From Plasmodiophora brassicae (lineage: Eukaryota > Endomyxa: Phytomyxea > Phytomyxea > Plasmodiophorida), in the NCBI GenBank assembly GCA_036867785.1, contig CP145414.1, positions 1,381,324-1,445,323 on the forward strand: 64,000 bases of DNA. The letters are read 5' to 3'. The notes beneath the pieces were generated by a model. It saw only the letters and a list, made by a program, of their open reading frames with translations. It searched no databases and was not told the DNA's origin. Below, piece after piece: positions 24,333 to 33,913 of this stretch (positions are counted from its first letter, which is position 1; every line of letters begins with the position of its first letter). Both the position numbers and the translations under genes were made by a program.

Positions 24333-25265
24333 ATGTCGTCAGCTATGCGCCTTCTTCTTGTCGTTGGCGTCATTGCCGTCATTGGCATGGCCTATGGGCT
24401 CGACGACGAGTTCGGTGAGTCGTTCACGAATCCACCAAAGACGGTATGAGTGATCGCCCTCCGGCATGTAGGTGGTCCACCGCAGGGCAAGCCGCAACCG
24501 CCACAGGGCAACCCGCAACGGCCGCAGGGCAACCCGCAACCGCAGCAGGACCACCATCAACCAGGACATGAGGAGGAGGACGAGGACCGGTCTGGAGAGA
24601 ATGATGGGCATTCCCACGGCAACAACGGCCAACGCCCTGGCCAGAACGGACACGATGACGGGCACAAGCTGAACGAGGGACCCCAGCACGGACCAGTTCA
24701 AAACGGAAAACCTCAGCCGCGTCCGGCTGGCCAGCAGGGCAGGCTGGTAATGGAGGCTTCCCCTGAGCAGAAGGTAGCCAACGAAGTCGTCCATGGAGCG
24801 CAGAACGACGCCAAGAAGGTTGTCAAGGGAGCGAAGAAGGCCGTCAAGGGAGCTCACAAGGCCGAGAAGAAGGCCGTCAAGGGAGCGCACAAGGGCGAGA
24901 AGAAGGCCGTCAAGGGAGCGCACAAGGGCGTGAAGAAGGCCGTCAAGGGAGCGCACAAGGGCGTGAAGAAGGCCGTCAAGGGAGCGCACAAGGGCGAGAA
25001 GAAGGCCGTCAAGGGAGCGCACAAGGGCGAGAAGAAGGCCGTCAAGGGAGCGCACAAGGATGCCAAGAAAGGCAAGAACGCCGTAAAGGGCGCGCAGAAG
25101 AAGGCTAAGAACGCTGCGGCCAGGAAGATCGCCGCTGCAAAGAAGAAGGCTGCCGCCGCCAAGAGGGCCGCCGCTAAGAAGGAGCGCAAGGCAAAGAAGG
25201 GTATCAAGAAGGTGGCCCACAAGGCGGAGAAGGCCGTGAACAAGGAGATTAAGAAGGTTGCCTAA
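24333..25265 (+). CDS. Secreted Lys/Ala-rich protein with 11-residue KKAVKGAHKG repeats
   Basis: Exon 1 (24333-24414) encodes a signal peptide, MSSAMRLLLVVGVIAVIGMA. A 57-bp intron with GTGAGT donor leads to exon 2 (24472-25265), phase 1, joining DDEFG to GPPQGKPQPP. Exon 2 has a Gln/Pro/Asn-rich segment with QGNPQ repeats, then a His/Asp/Glu-rich patch, then about six tandem copies of KKAVKGAHKG(E/V), then an H1-like tail (KKKAAAAKRAAAKKERKAKK). About 290 residues, strongly basic. It resembles the C-terminal tail of histone H1, but the signal peptide suggests export. Possible roles: binding extracellular polyanions, matrix or antimicrobial. No homologue recognised. Confidence 0.75.
24826..25075 (+). 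repeat. 33-bp coding tandem repeat (KKAVKGAHKGE/V)
   Basis: Six to seven 33-base units, nearly identical at DNA level, which points to recent expansion or ongoing gene conversion. Units alternate Glu or Val at the last position. Confidence 0.9.
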
Positions 25266-25877
25266 ATCGGACCCTCCGCCGTGCTCAGCAACATTACGCG
25301 CGTTCCCAGTCGCCATGATTGATTTCAACGATACATTTTCGTTTGGCCCAGACCTGTTTGGCCGCTGTGTCCCGATAATCGCCCGCTACGGTCGTGGCGT
25401 GACACTGACTTGTTGATGTCGATGCTGACAACTTATGCAGTCAGGCACTGCAGGTCGGAACGGGGTAAACATTACAATTTCTGTAGGACGCTTCACATGC
25501 ACGACGCTGCCATCCGCGTCCCTGACGTCGTTGCTGGCGTCCGTTTGACGTCCCGCATGCCAATATATATATGACGCGGAAACATAGATCATGTGGTGTT
25601 CGGCGAAGTTGACATGGGGTGGGAAGGCGCACGGTAGGTAGTCCATTGCCTGCAGGCGACTAACTTATAGAAAACCAGACCCACGATGAACGTTCATCTC
25701 CATCCTGTCGTCGAGCGCCGGCCTTGCCACGTCGTTGACGAGCCCACCCAAGAGGAACGTCCAGTCCACGAATTGCATTCGCACCAACGGCTCCAAGATG
25801 GCGCAAGGCCGAGCCTTGACGCACCTCGCGTTCCGACTCGGCAACGGGTCGTCGTACATACGCAATTGGGCTGTTAT
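25266..25877. other. Convergent intergenic region
   Basis: 612 bases between the stop of the Lys-rich protein (+) and the stop of VAP (-). Locally AT-richer, with a TATATATATA stretch at about 25563-25572. No supported gene. It should contain both polyadenylation regions. Confidence 0.45.
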
Positions 25878-27480
25878 TTAGAGAATGCGGCCGAGGAGAA
25901 AGCAGAGGGCGGCGATGGCGACGATCTGCCACAGCTGGATGCCCTGGCCGGCGGACAGCTCACGCGCCGCCTGAGCGGTCGACAGTTCATGGTCGGTTGG
26001 GACGCCCGACTTGGCCGACGGCGGCCGCGTCCTAATGCCTTTGTCGTGCAGCGCATCCAGGACACTGAACTCGCTGCTCTGCGATGCGGCCGTTGGCGAC
26101 GATGACAGACTGTCCGCTGCCGACGCGGCCGCCGCTCGTCGCAGTGCATCGTTCTCGCGCATGAGCGCCTCGTTGTGTTCACGCAGGCGGAGGAGGCGCA
26201 CCTCGATCGCCTCCCGCTCCGCGGTCAGCTTCACCGAGTACGCCAGCATCTTCTCGTACTCACGAGGTCGATCCACGATCGACGCGAATTCGGTCGCAGT
26301 CATCGTCGGCGTGCGCCCGCGTCCCGACGTCACCGCATCTGGCTTGCCATCCGCAGGTCCCGCAGATGACGCCGGTGCAGGTCGTGCCGATTCCGGCGTC
26401 TCCGAAGCCGGGGCCGGAACCACGACCGCCTCCTGAGGCTCCCGGATGGACGCCGATCGTTGCTCTGGCGGTACGGGTTCAGCAGCAGCACCACTGTCAG
26501 GGTGCCGTTGTTGCTGCTCAGGTCGTTCTAGATTGGGTTGTGCTGACGACGCAGGAGCGGCAGAAGCTGGCGCTCCGGTCGCTAAAGCCGTTGCCGTACT
26601 CGGGGCTGACAGTGGAGGTGGTTCCAGAGTCGACTCAGGAGCGGCGGCAGGTGCAATTGCAACGTCGGCAACGGGCCCAGGACGATCAACCGGCGCTGGT
26701 GGCGTTACGACGATGGAAGGCGGCGCAACGGTTGTCGGTGCGGCATCCGATGGTGGGGCCGAGATGAGCGCACGTTGATGCTGAGGCTCGGCGGCACTCG
26801 GCGGCGGGATCACCAAACGACACTTGAGCCTGTGCTCGTAATAGACGCGGCTGTCCGCCTTGTGCTGGCGCTCTTTCTCGACCCACAACGACGCCAAATC
26901 GTCAGGCGACACTTCCTACAGGACACACACACACACGTCTTCAGAAATGCGACACGCAGTGTGCTGCGTCATGCGAAAGGGGGGACCCGGTCAACAGGCA
27001 TGCTCTGGACAAGGAACTTATCGCGGACGTTGCGCGGGTTGGATGCGTCTGGATACTGCGTTTGGCGTACGAGGATGATGCTGACAGGCGAGGTCTCGCC
27101 CGGGCGGATATACCCTTGATTAGGGCTGAACGACACGTTCAGTCGGTACCGATTTCCCGCGCGTACACCGAACCAGCGGAATACGTACCGGACCATGTAT
27201 CGCTTCGGTGCCGTGGTCTTGACTTTAAATGCAACCAGACGTGTCGACGTGTTCTGCAAGGTGATTGCATAGGAGACTTCAGTGTTCAGTTGGCCTGGGC
27301 GGAGGACGTCGTCAGTCAGGGACCCTGCCCGCAGACGCGGTGGACCACGGTCGCACACTGAATGCGCAGCTCAGAAGGCGACACGTCGATCAGCGGGTCA
27401 GTGGCGGCGGATACCCGCTCGCCACGCTGCTGCTGCTGCGGCTGCTGCTGGTTGTCGTCGGCGTCGTCGTTGTCGTCCAT
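25878..27480 (-). CDS. VAP: VAMP-associated protein (VAP) with long linker, coiled coil and tail anchor
   Basis: ER receptor that recruits FFAT-motif proteins to membrane contact sites. Exon 1 (from 27480) has an acidic/polyQ start then DPLIDVSPSELRIQ. Exon 2 gives QLNTEVSYAITLQNTSTRLV and FKVKTTAPKRYMVR. A 63-bp intron (27126-27188) joins this to PNQGYIRPGETSPVSIIL, restoring the canonical MSP-domain FFAT-binding strand. Then DKFLVQSMPVD and, in the last exon, EVSPDDLASLWVEK. A roughly 200-residue Pro/Ala/Ser linker, a coiled coil (ERFAI-type heptads, VKLTAEREAIEVRLLRLREH) and the C-terminal TM (IVAIAALCFLLGRIL) complete it. The linker is longer than in animals. Intron 3 holds a (TG)n run. 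Confidence 0.9.
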
Positions 27481-27854
27481 CGGGACACGACGCCGGTTAC
27501 GCAATGTCCTCCAGGACCCGCGGGGTCCAGCGACTCTCGCTGTCCAAGACGGCACTTATTTTTAGGCCCAGGTCTGGCACCATTGGAGAACGCATCGACC
27601 GACCATACTACGACGCGTGCCTGCACGCTTTGTCCTCTGCAGGGCGAACCTGCCGGCGCCTTTGACGCCCAAGCATAGCCTCGTATGACACCGCCTGACA
27701 GGCTGGGTGACTGGGCCCTCGCATCGGGGGTGCGACGGGACAAACTCGGTTACGTCGAAACGAATCGGCGCCATTGAAACATACCGTCGGGATGATACGA
27801 CATTTATAAATGCGAGCCTGACTCAGTACTGGGGTTCCGGAACCTGACGTTCCG
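27481..27854. other. Intergenic region VAP / aminotransferase
   Basis: 374 bases between the VAP start and the aminotransferase stop, both leftward genes. It should hold the VAP promoter. Nothing else recognised. Confidence 0.4.
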
Positions 27855-29202
27855 TCAGGGTTTCGTCTTGACGCCCATGTCTCGCAAGACCTCTCTGGAT
27901 GCGTCGACCAGCGCGTACGCGTCGGGTTCGAACAAGCGCCCAATGTGCCCGATACGGAACGTGGGCACTGTGCTGATGACGCCCGGGTAGATCAGCATAC
28001 GACGCTGGGCCAGGCCGTTGTAGAATCGTGCGAAATTCCATTCGGGCTGCTCGGGGAACGCGAACGTTGTTATGATCGGGCCTCGGAACTCGGGCGGCAC
28101 CCTAGGCCGGTAACAGAGAAGATGAGATATCGCGCCAAGCACAAACGCCATCGCGTTCGTTACCAGGACTGGAACCCCATCCGCTCGAATCCTTTGACAA
28201 TGATCCTCTGCAGGCTCTTGTATCGCTGGTGGCGCGCCTCGACGCCCCCCTCAATCTCGAGCTCGTCCAGGGCTTGCCGCATGGCCAGCAATGCATGTGT
28301 CGGCGGTGTGAACCGGAACTGCCCATTGGCGTCCAGGCCGGCGTTCTGAGCGGGCAGGTCCAGGGACAGCGTTCTGGCGTTACCAGCGGCCTGCTCCAGT
28401 GATTTGCGTCGTGCAATGACGAACGAGAACCCGGGCACGGATTCCAGGCACTTGTTCGACGACGACACGAGGTAGTCGATGTTCTTCATGTCGACGGGTA
28501 CACCGGCGAACGACGACATCGCATCGACGATGAACTGGGCGTTGCGCCATTTGACAGCGCCGCCGATCTCGTCGATGTCGTTCAGCAGGCCGCTGGTCGT
28601 CTCCGAGTGCACAACGGCGACATGCGTGATGGACGGATCCGCTTCCATGGCGGAATCGATATCGATGCCGACAAACGCATCGTCTTCTGGCTTCTCGACG
28701 ACGCGGTGCGCGATGCCATACACACGGGCGATCTGCGCCATGCGACGACCGTACACGCCATTCGACATGATCAGCAACTTGCCCGACTCGCGAGGGACGG
28801 CCGACGTTAGAACGGACTCGACGCCGAACGTCCCTGCAGACAGGGGGAATCAGTCCCGTGCGCCACAGACGAGGTCACAGGAGGTTCGCACCTGACCCCT
28901 GCATGATGACGCAGGTGTATTCGGCGGGACTGACGCCGGCCACCTCCAGTATTCGCTTGCGGACAGTGGCAATAACGTCTAGGAACGACGCATCACGGGA
29001 CCCAACTGGGCAGCAACAGTCGGTTCAGACAGGGTGCGGAGCCGCGCGCGTTCACGTTGTCAACTTGATTACCGTCTCGCATCATGGCCTGTTTGACGCT
29101 GACCGATGTGGTCAGCGGGCCCGGCGTGAACAGCTTCGGGTCGGCGGGCGACGGGCGCGGCAGCAACGTGCTGCCATGCCGGCACCATGTGCGACGCCGC
29201 AT
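27855..29202 (-). CDS. phnW: 2-aminoethylphosphonate--pyruvate transaminase (PhnW family)
   Basis: PLP enzyme that interconverts 2-aminoethylphosphonate plus pyruvate with phosphonoacetaldehyde plus alanine. Read leftward: KLFTPGPLTTSVSVKQAMM, SRDASFLDVIATVRKRIL, YTCVIMQGSG, TFGVESVLTSAVP, KLLIMSNGVYGRRMAQIARV, THVAVVHSETTSGLLNDI, FIVDAMSSFAGVPVDM, the PLP lysine in YLVSSSNKCLESVPGFSFVI, RFTPPTHALLAMRQALDELE, GGVEARHQRY and TFRIGHIG. All are PhnW landmarks. At least three introns (near 29050, 28850, 28150). The proposed start MRRRTWCRHGSTLLPRP at 29202 is Arg-rich, possibly mitochondrial; ATG 29235 is the alternative. Some alanine:glyoxylate aminotransferases are related, but the overall match is to PhnW. 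Confidence 0.85.
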
Positions 29203-29630
29203 GGCACATGCCGCGCGCCCCCACGTCCAGGTCATCGGCCACTTCCCCGCTCTGGCAAATGCGCATGAGACGACGCCGTCGCCCGCACCATTTTCCAGGC
29301 GCTCACGCGCCGGCGGCACCCGACGTCGAACACGCGCCACCCGACGACACACGACGACAGCGGCCCGGTACGCTCTGCCAGCACTGCCCCAGCAAACTCA
29401 AAGGCATGGGTAGACGGACGTCTTTACGCCATCCTTAGCAGGGCGCACCTGCAGGCCCAGGTCGTGATTCCTCGGGGAACAGGACGGGCAACAACCAACA
29501 GGGTCGACGTTCGGGCATGGTCTACATATATGTTTATTGCACACCGCATGCACAAGCACGTCACGTCATAGAACGGGCCGCCAGCATATGGACCAGGAGC
29601 GATTTCTGCACCTAAACGCGCACGACCCCA
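29203..29630. other. Intergenic region PhnW / transcarbamylase
   Basis: About 428 bases. It should hold the PhnW promoter and the transcarbamylase 3' end. An upstream PhnW exon cannot be excluded. No other gene seen. Confidence 0.35.
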
Positions 29631-30871
29631 TCAGGCCAATGGGCAGTGCGTCGTCACACCCAGTGCACCTACGTAAAGACGGTTGACGACTTGCGACCGG
29701 AAGATCGAATCGGACCCTTCAATTTGGGGGGCGGCCGACCCCAGGAGGCGCCTGGACGGGAGGCAGTGCATGAACAGCACATCGGGCGCCGCCGTGTCGA
29801 TCATCGACTCCACTTCCTGCAGCGTCATTCGAGGTTCCGCCTTGAGCATCGGGGTCGACCCATTCGCCCATGTCTCCGTCGCCCCCTCCGTGCTCTCCGA
29901 CGGGTCGTACGTGACCCATTTCTCGACGTAGATCACGTCCGCCTCGCGAACGGCTGCCTCCACACTGTCCACATAGACGGCGCATCCAGGGCCTTGCGCT
30001 GACAGTGCCTCGGATTCCTACGTCCACCCATAATGTGAGAGTCAGGGCGGCGGGCGGGCGTCGAACAGCACACGCCAGCATACGTCGCGCAGGGCCTGCG
30101 GCACGTTCTCAGGGTAGTCGGACGGCTGCGACGGGTTAGCCGCCATCATAACCTGCATGCTGAGGGCGCACCCCGCCCGCATCAGGTCCTGCGCCGAGTT
30201 CCGCGTGACGTCGCCCAGGTAGGCGATCTTCAGGCCCGCCAGGTCGCCCTTGCGCTCCTCGATCGTCATCAGGTCGGCCAGCGCTTCACGTACACACACA
30301 CACACAGTCAGCGACAGATTTGGGCCCACCGATCAGTGAGCCGCCGACAGCACCGACTTTGGCACGGGTTCGCCCGCGAATCCTCGGCGTTGACAATGGG
30401 CTTCGGGCAGTTGTCGCGGAACGTCATCAGGTCGCGGTTCTCCTGCATGCCGCAGACGACCAGGTCGGCGTACGTGCCGCAAATGTCGCCCACCTCCGGC
30501 AGTGTCGCCCCGTGGATATCGTTGGCGTAGTACTCCAGGTTGAAGCGCATGGCATGGGCGCCCAGCTGCATCAGGGCCGCCTGGAACGACAGCTCGGTGC
30601 GGATCGACGGCGCGTCGGTCACGAACGCAACCACACGGTGGTGGTACGCCTGCTGGAACAGGTCCGGCGTGGTCTTCATCTCGACCGCCCGACGCAGGAT
30701 CGACTTGGTATCCGCGCTCGGGATGTCGCTCATCGTCAGGATCTGCGCCGGCGCGCGGGCCCCGACCGCTGCCGGGCGCGCCGCTGACGGCGCCGGCCGA
30801 CGGTTAACGCGGGGCGGGATGTCGGGCGGCGCGAACCCGAAGCGACGACTTGGATGGCGGAATCGGAACAT
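29631..30871 (-). CDS. Ornithine-type transcarbamylase family protein with mitochondrial presequence
   Basis: Start at 30871 gives an Arg-rich presequence (MFRFRHPSRRFGFAPPDIPP). The core reads DTKSILRRAVEMKTTPDLFQ, DAPSIRTELSFQAALMQLGA, PIVNAEDSRANPCQ, LADLMTIEERKGDLAGLKIA, YLGDVTRNSAQDLM, EADVIYVEKW, VLFMHCLPSRRLLG and VVNRLYVGAL. HCLP and NPCQ-LADL are ornithine/acetylornithine transcarbamylase signatures. The carbamoyl-phosphate loop, normally STRTR, is SIRTE here. Three exons (30871-about 30394, about 30279-30096, about 30016-29631); intron 1 contains a (GT)n run at 30293-30308. Likely catalyses a carbamoyl transfer in arginine metabolism, but the altered loop makes substrate and activity uncertain. 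Confidence 0.78.
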
Positions 30872-31065
30872 GGTGGTAGTGGCCGGTAGTGGTCGAGTTG
30901 CGTTCGGGTCGGAAATTCGGCCGGTTGTTCCCGGGGCCCCTATTATAGCGTGCGAGTGTGTGTGTGCTGGCCGAGCCGATAGGTACGTATTGTATTCTAT
31001 ACGTAGGTAACTACGTTGGTCGCAACACGCCAGGGACGTACAGCACCCCCGCCCCGGCCCGCGGC

Positions 31066-31731
31066 TCAATCGTGGTCCTTGTACTTGTCGACGCGGTCGG
31101 TCGGGAAGGCGCGGGCCGTGTCACGCAGGCCGAGCTCGTCGATGACGCGCATGTAGCGCGGGAAGTCGGTGCGCTTCAGGTACTTGAGCAGGTCGCGGCG
31201 CTTCTGGACCAGGGCCTGCAGGCGCCGCGCCGAACTGTGATCCTTCCTGTGCGCCTTGCAGTGGGCGTTCAGGTAGTGGATACGCGCCGTGAATATACCG
31301 ACTGCACGGGAACGCACCGCATGAATGGCAGCAGCGGAAGGTGGGTTTCGCAGCGGGACGTACTCTGCACCTCGGAGCTGCCCGTATCACCCGGGCGGCG
31401 CTGGAAATGGGCCACCATCTGCCGTATGGCCAGATCGTTCAGCTCCGGTTGCGACGCGTTCGCGTAGCTGAACATGCGTTTCAGACGGGCGACGTCCTGC
31501 GGCGACGCGACGCCTTCCGTTAATTCCGGTTCCTGGTGCATCGATATGAGATTCGTGAGATGCGCGGACAGGGCGAGGCGCGACACGCACCGCCATGTCG
31601 TGCCTGAACGCGCCGCTGGGTGCGTCGGCGACGGCCATCACACCGGTGATGGCGACCGGCCGCACCGGGGCCTGACCTGCATTCGTCGACAGCACGCGTC
31701 GGGCCAGGCGCCGACCAAGGGATATCCACAT
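31066..31731 (-). CDS. MRPS15: Mitochondrial ribosomal protein uS15m
   Basis: Small-subunit mitoribosomal protein that binds 16S-like rRNA. Exon 1 (from 31731) encodes a mitochondrial presequence, MWISLGRRLARRVLSTN. Phase-0 splicing gives EPELTEGVASPQDVARLKRM. The uS15 domain follows: LAIRQMVAHFQRRPGDTGSS-EVQ, then across a phase-1 intron GIFTARIHYLNAHCKAHRKD, HSSARRLQALVQKRRDLLKY, LKRTDFPRYMRVIDELGLRD. The H-x-KDHSS-R loop and the DYLK-like motif (KYLKRTD) match bacterial S15, supporting organelle origin rather than cytosolic uS15. About 175 residues after splicing. Confidence 0.88.
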
Positions 31732-32039
31732 CGGGGACCGCGCACAACCTCCAAATCAAGGCGATCACGCAGCTGATCGCACTCGAAGTGGCGCGCGCGC
31801 GCCCCGTGCGTTTCGCCTCCGCGTCGATTGCCCTCCCAGCGCCTGTAGGTACCTGCCCGAGTAGTGACGCACGTATGTAATTCATCTGCTGTAGGCGGAG
31901 GCAGCGTCGATAATGTGTACGTACGGTGGCTACATACAACACCGGGCATGTGACGAGCAATTCACACAGGGTGCTGTTGTCGGGTACCCGGGCGGCCACC
32001 GGAATCCCCATCGTCGTGTCGTGGACTCGTGGCGTTTCG
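31732..32039. promoter_or_regulatory. Divergent promoter region, uS15m / kinase
   Basis: 308 bases between two diverging starts; presumed bidirectional promoter. No motif named. Confidence 0.4.
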
Positions 32040-33738
32040 ATGCCGAAGGAGCAGCGGCGGCCGTCTCCGAATCATCCAGCAGCGCCGGCACCGGCCAGCG
32101 ACGAACAGCGGACGCAGTCCAAGGTGATCTGCGGAAACAGCCTGGGCGTCCGTCACCTGCGACCTGTCCAAATGGCTAAGCGTGCGTGCATCCCAGGCAG
32201 GTAAATACAAGAAGCTCGGCAAGCTCGGCGAAGGTCCGACCCTGCCGCTGGCAACGCGCAAACGACGACTTAGAGATGCGCGCCTCTGCAGGGGCGTTCG
32301 GAACGACGTTCCTCGTGCAGAAAACGGATCCCAGTGATGTGAACACATACGTCATGAAGGAGGTGCGCTGCCGGGACAAGGACCAGTTGATTGAGGCGCT
32401 GCGAGAGGTACGTCCACTGCTGCAGGGACGCGGTTGCCATCCAGTGACAGGTGTACTGTACCTCAGATGGTTGCCTTGAGGATATTGCAATGCCCTTGGG
32501 TAAGCCATTCTGCGCTGACGATGAACACATCCGCATGGTTGATATTGACGACAGGTGGTGCGCTACGAAGGTGACTGGAAGTCGGTGGCATGGTGAGCGA
32601 ACGCGCTCTGACACAGCGCTTACAGACTACTGGACGGAGGGTCTGAATGTCGTCTTGGTCATGGTATCACACAATAATGCCACGCAGACGCGATACGCTG
32701 ACACTGATGCGGCGCGACGTAGGAGCATTGTCCCGGTGGTGACCTATACAGGCAGCCGATTGCGCGAGACGCTGCCCCCGATCCATTGCCTGACGGACGG
32801 TGGTATTGCTAGGGAGATGAATACGGCGCTCAAGAAGCGACAGCGATTGCCCGAAGAGAAGATCATGCTCTGGTTCACTCAGATCACACTTGGACTTCAC
32901 GCCATCCACAGTCGCTCGTTCATGCATCGCGACATCAAACCCAGCAATGTCATTGATGACGCATGTCCCTCTGGCCATTGTCTCCGCTCATTGTTCTGGC
33001 CACCAGGTGTTCCTCGACATTCACGGCAATGCGAAACTGGGCGACTTTGGCCTATCAAGCAACATTGGCGGGTTGTCCCTGGACCAAAGCTATCGTGGGA
33101 CAATCTGCGGCACGCCTGGGTTCCTGTCTCCAGAGTTGCAGCGAGGAGAGAAGTACAACGCGACGTCGGACGTGTGGGCTCTGGGGTGTACGCTCTACGA
33201 GCTCCTGCTCCTGCGCTCCGCCTACCAGGACACACTGGAGAGCGTGTTCCCGCAGGCGGTCCCCCCAGAATACAGGTCGTCCGCGACGCTGGCTATCTCG
33301 TCGGCTGGTTGGGCAACTGACCCCGACCACGTTCCATGTAGCTCCGAGGTCAAAGACCTGCTGCAATTGCTGCTCACCGAAGATCTGCACAAGCGGCCGC
33401 AGACAGAGGACATTCTCAAAGTACTCCAAACGGTTCTGCAATGTCATTCGTGAATTGACTGGCCAATGCAGATCGGCATTGTCGCCCGGTACGCGGAACG
33501 GATAACGGGAACGTCCTACAAACCCGCGGATGCCACTGAGGTGACCGGCCGTCCAAACACTCCAGTAGTGGACGACGTTGAGAGGCAATGGTCGCCCCTG
33601 GACCTGCGCGTCCTGGCCGCTAACGTACGCAGCCTGAATTTCGCCGCTGTGCACGCCGACCTCACCCGGCATCCAACGATCGTCGCATTCGTCGCCATCG
33701 TATTCTGGATGCTCCTCAAGCTAATGCGTATACTGTAG
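32040..33738 (+). CDS. NEK-like Ser/Thr protein kinase with C-terminal transmembrane segment
   Basis: Highly split gene, about nine exons with introns of about 35-60 bp. Spliced reading: start MPKEQRRPSPNHPAAP, AGKYKKLGKLGEG joined to AFGTTFLVQKTD (Gly loop), YVMKEVRCRD (VAIK-type Lys), LREMVALRILQCPW, VVRYEGDW, YWTEGLNVVLVM (hinge side), LPEEKIMLWFTQITLGLHAI, HRDIKPSN (catalytic loop), KLGDFGLSS, CGTPGFLSPELQ, TSDVWALGCTLYELLLLRSA, HKRPQTEDILKVLQT. A 39-bp intron at about 33434-33472 removes the stop at 33453 and adds IGIVARYAERITGTSY, ending in a TM helix, TIVAFVAIVFWMLLKLM. All catalytic residues are present. The kinase is firm; the tail exon is inferred from frame and GT/AG. Confidence 0.82.
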
Positions 33739-33913
33739 ATGGCGAGCTGTTGTATTCATACGAAATAATATAACTGACTGAACCATACCGGCGACCGGCC
33801 CGCAACCCTAGGATACCCTGGTAGCCGACTTCCGCTGGAGCCAGACGCGTCCCAGATGCTTCAGTCGATCTTTAATGACCTGGCGTGTCAGGCCGGGCCT
33901 ACCCAGGACCGAA

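Noticed and set aside
24339-25328. Leftward 329-codon frame with LALVRSLDGLL repeats, looking like a membrane protein
   Set aside because: It is the antisense of the Lys-rich repeats. The plus strand has a signal peptide, a consensus intron and a coherent repeat, so it is the real gene.
30293-30308. CA/TG dinucleotide run (and a similar one at 26922-26935) considered as regulatory elements
   Set aside because: Both lie inside introns as short microsatellites; no further evidence of function.
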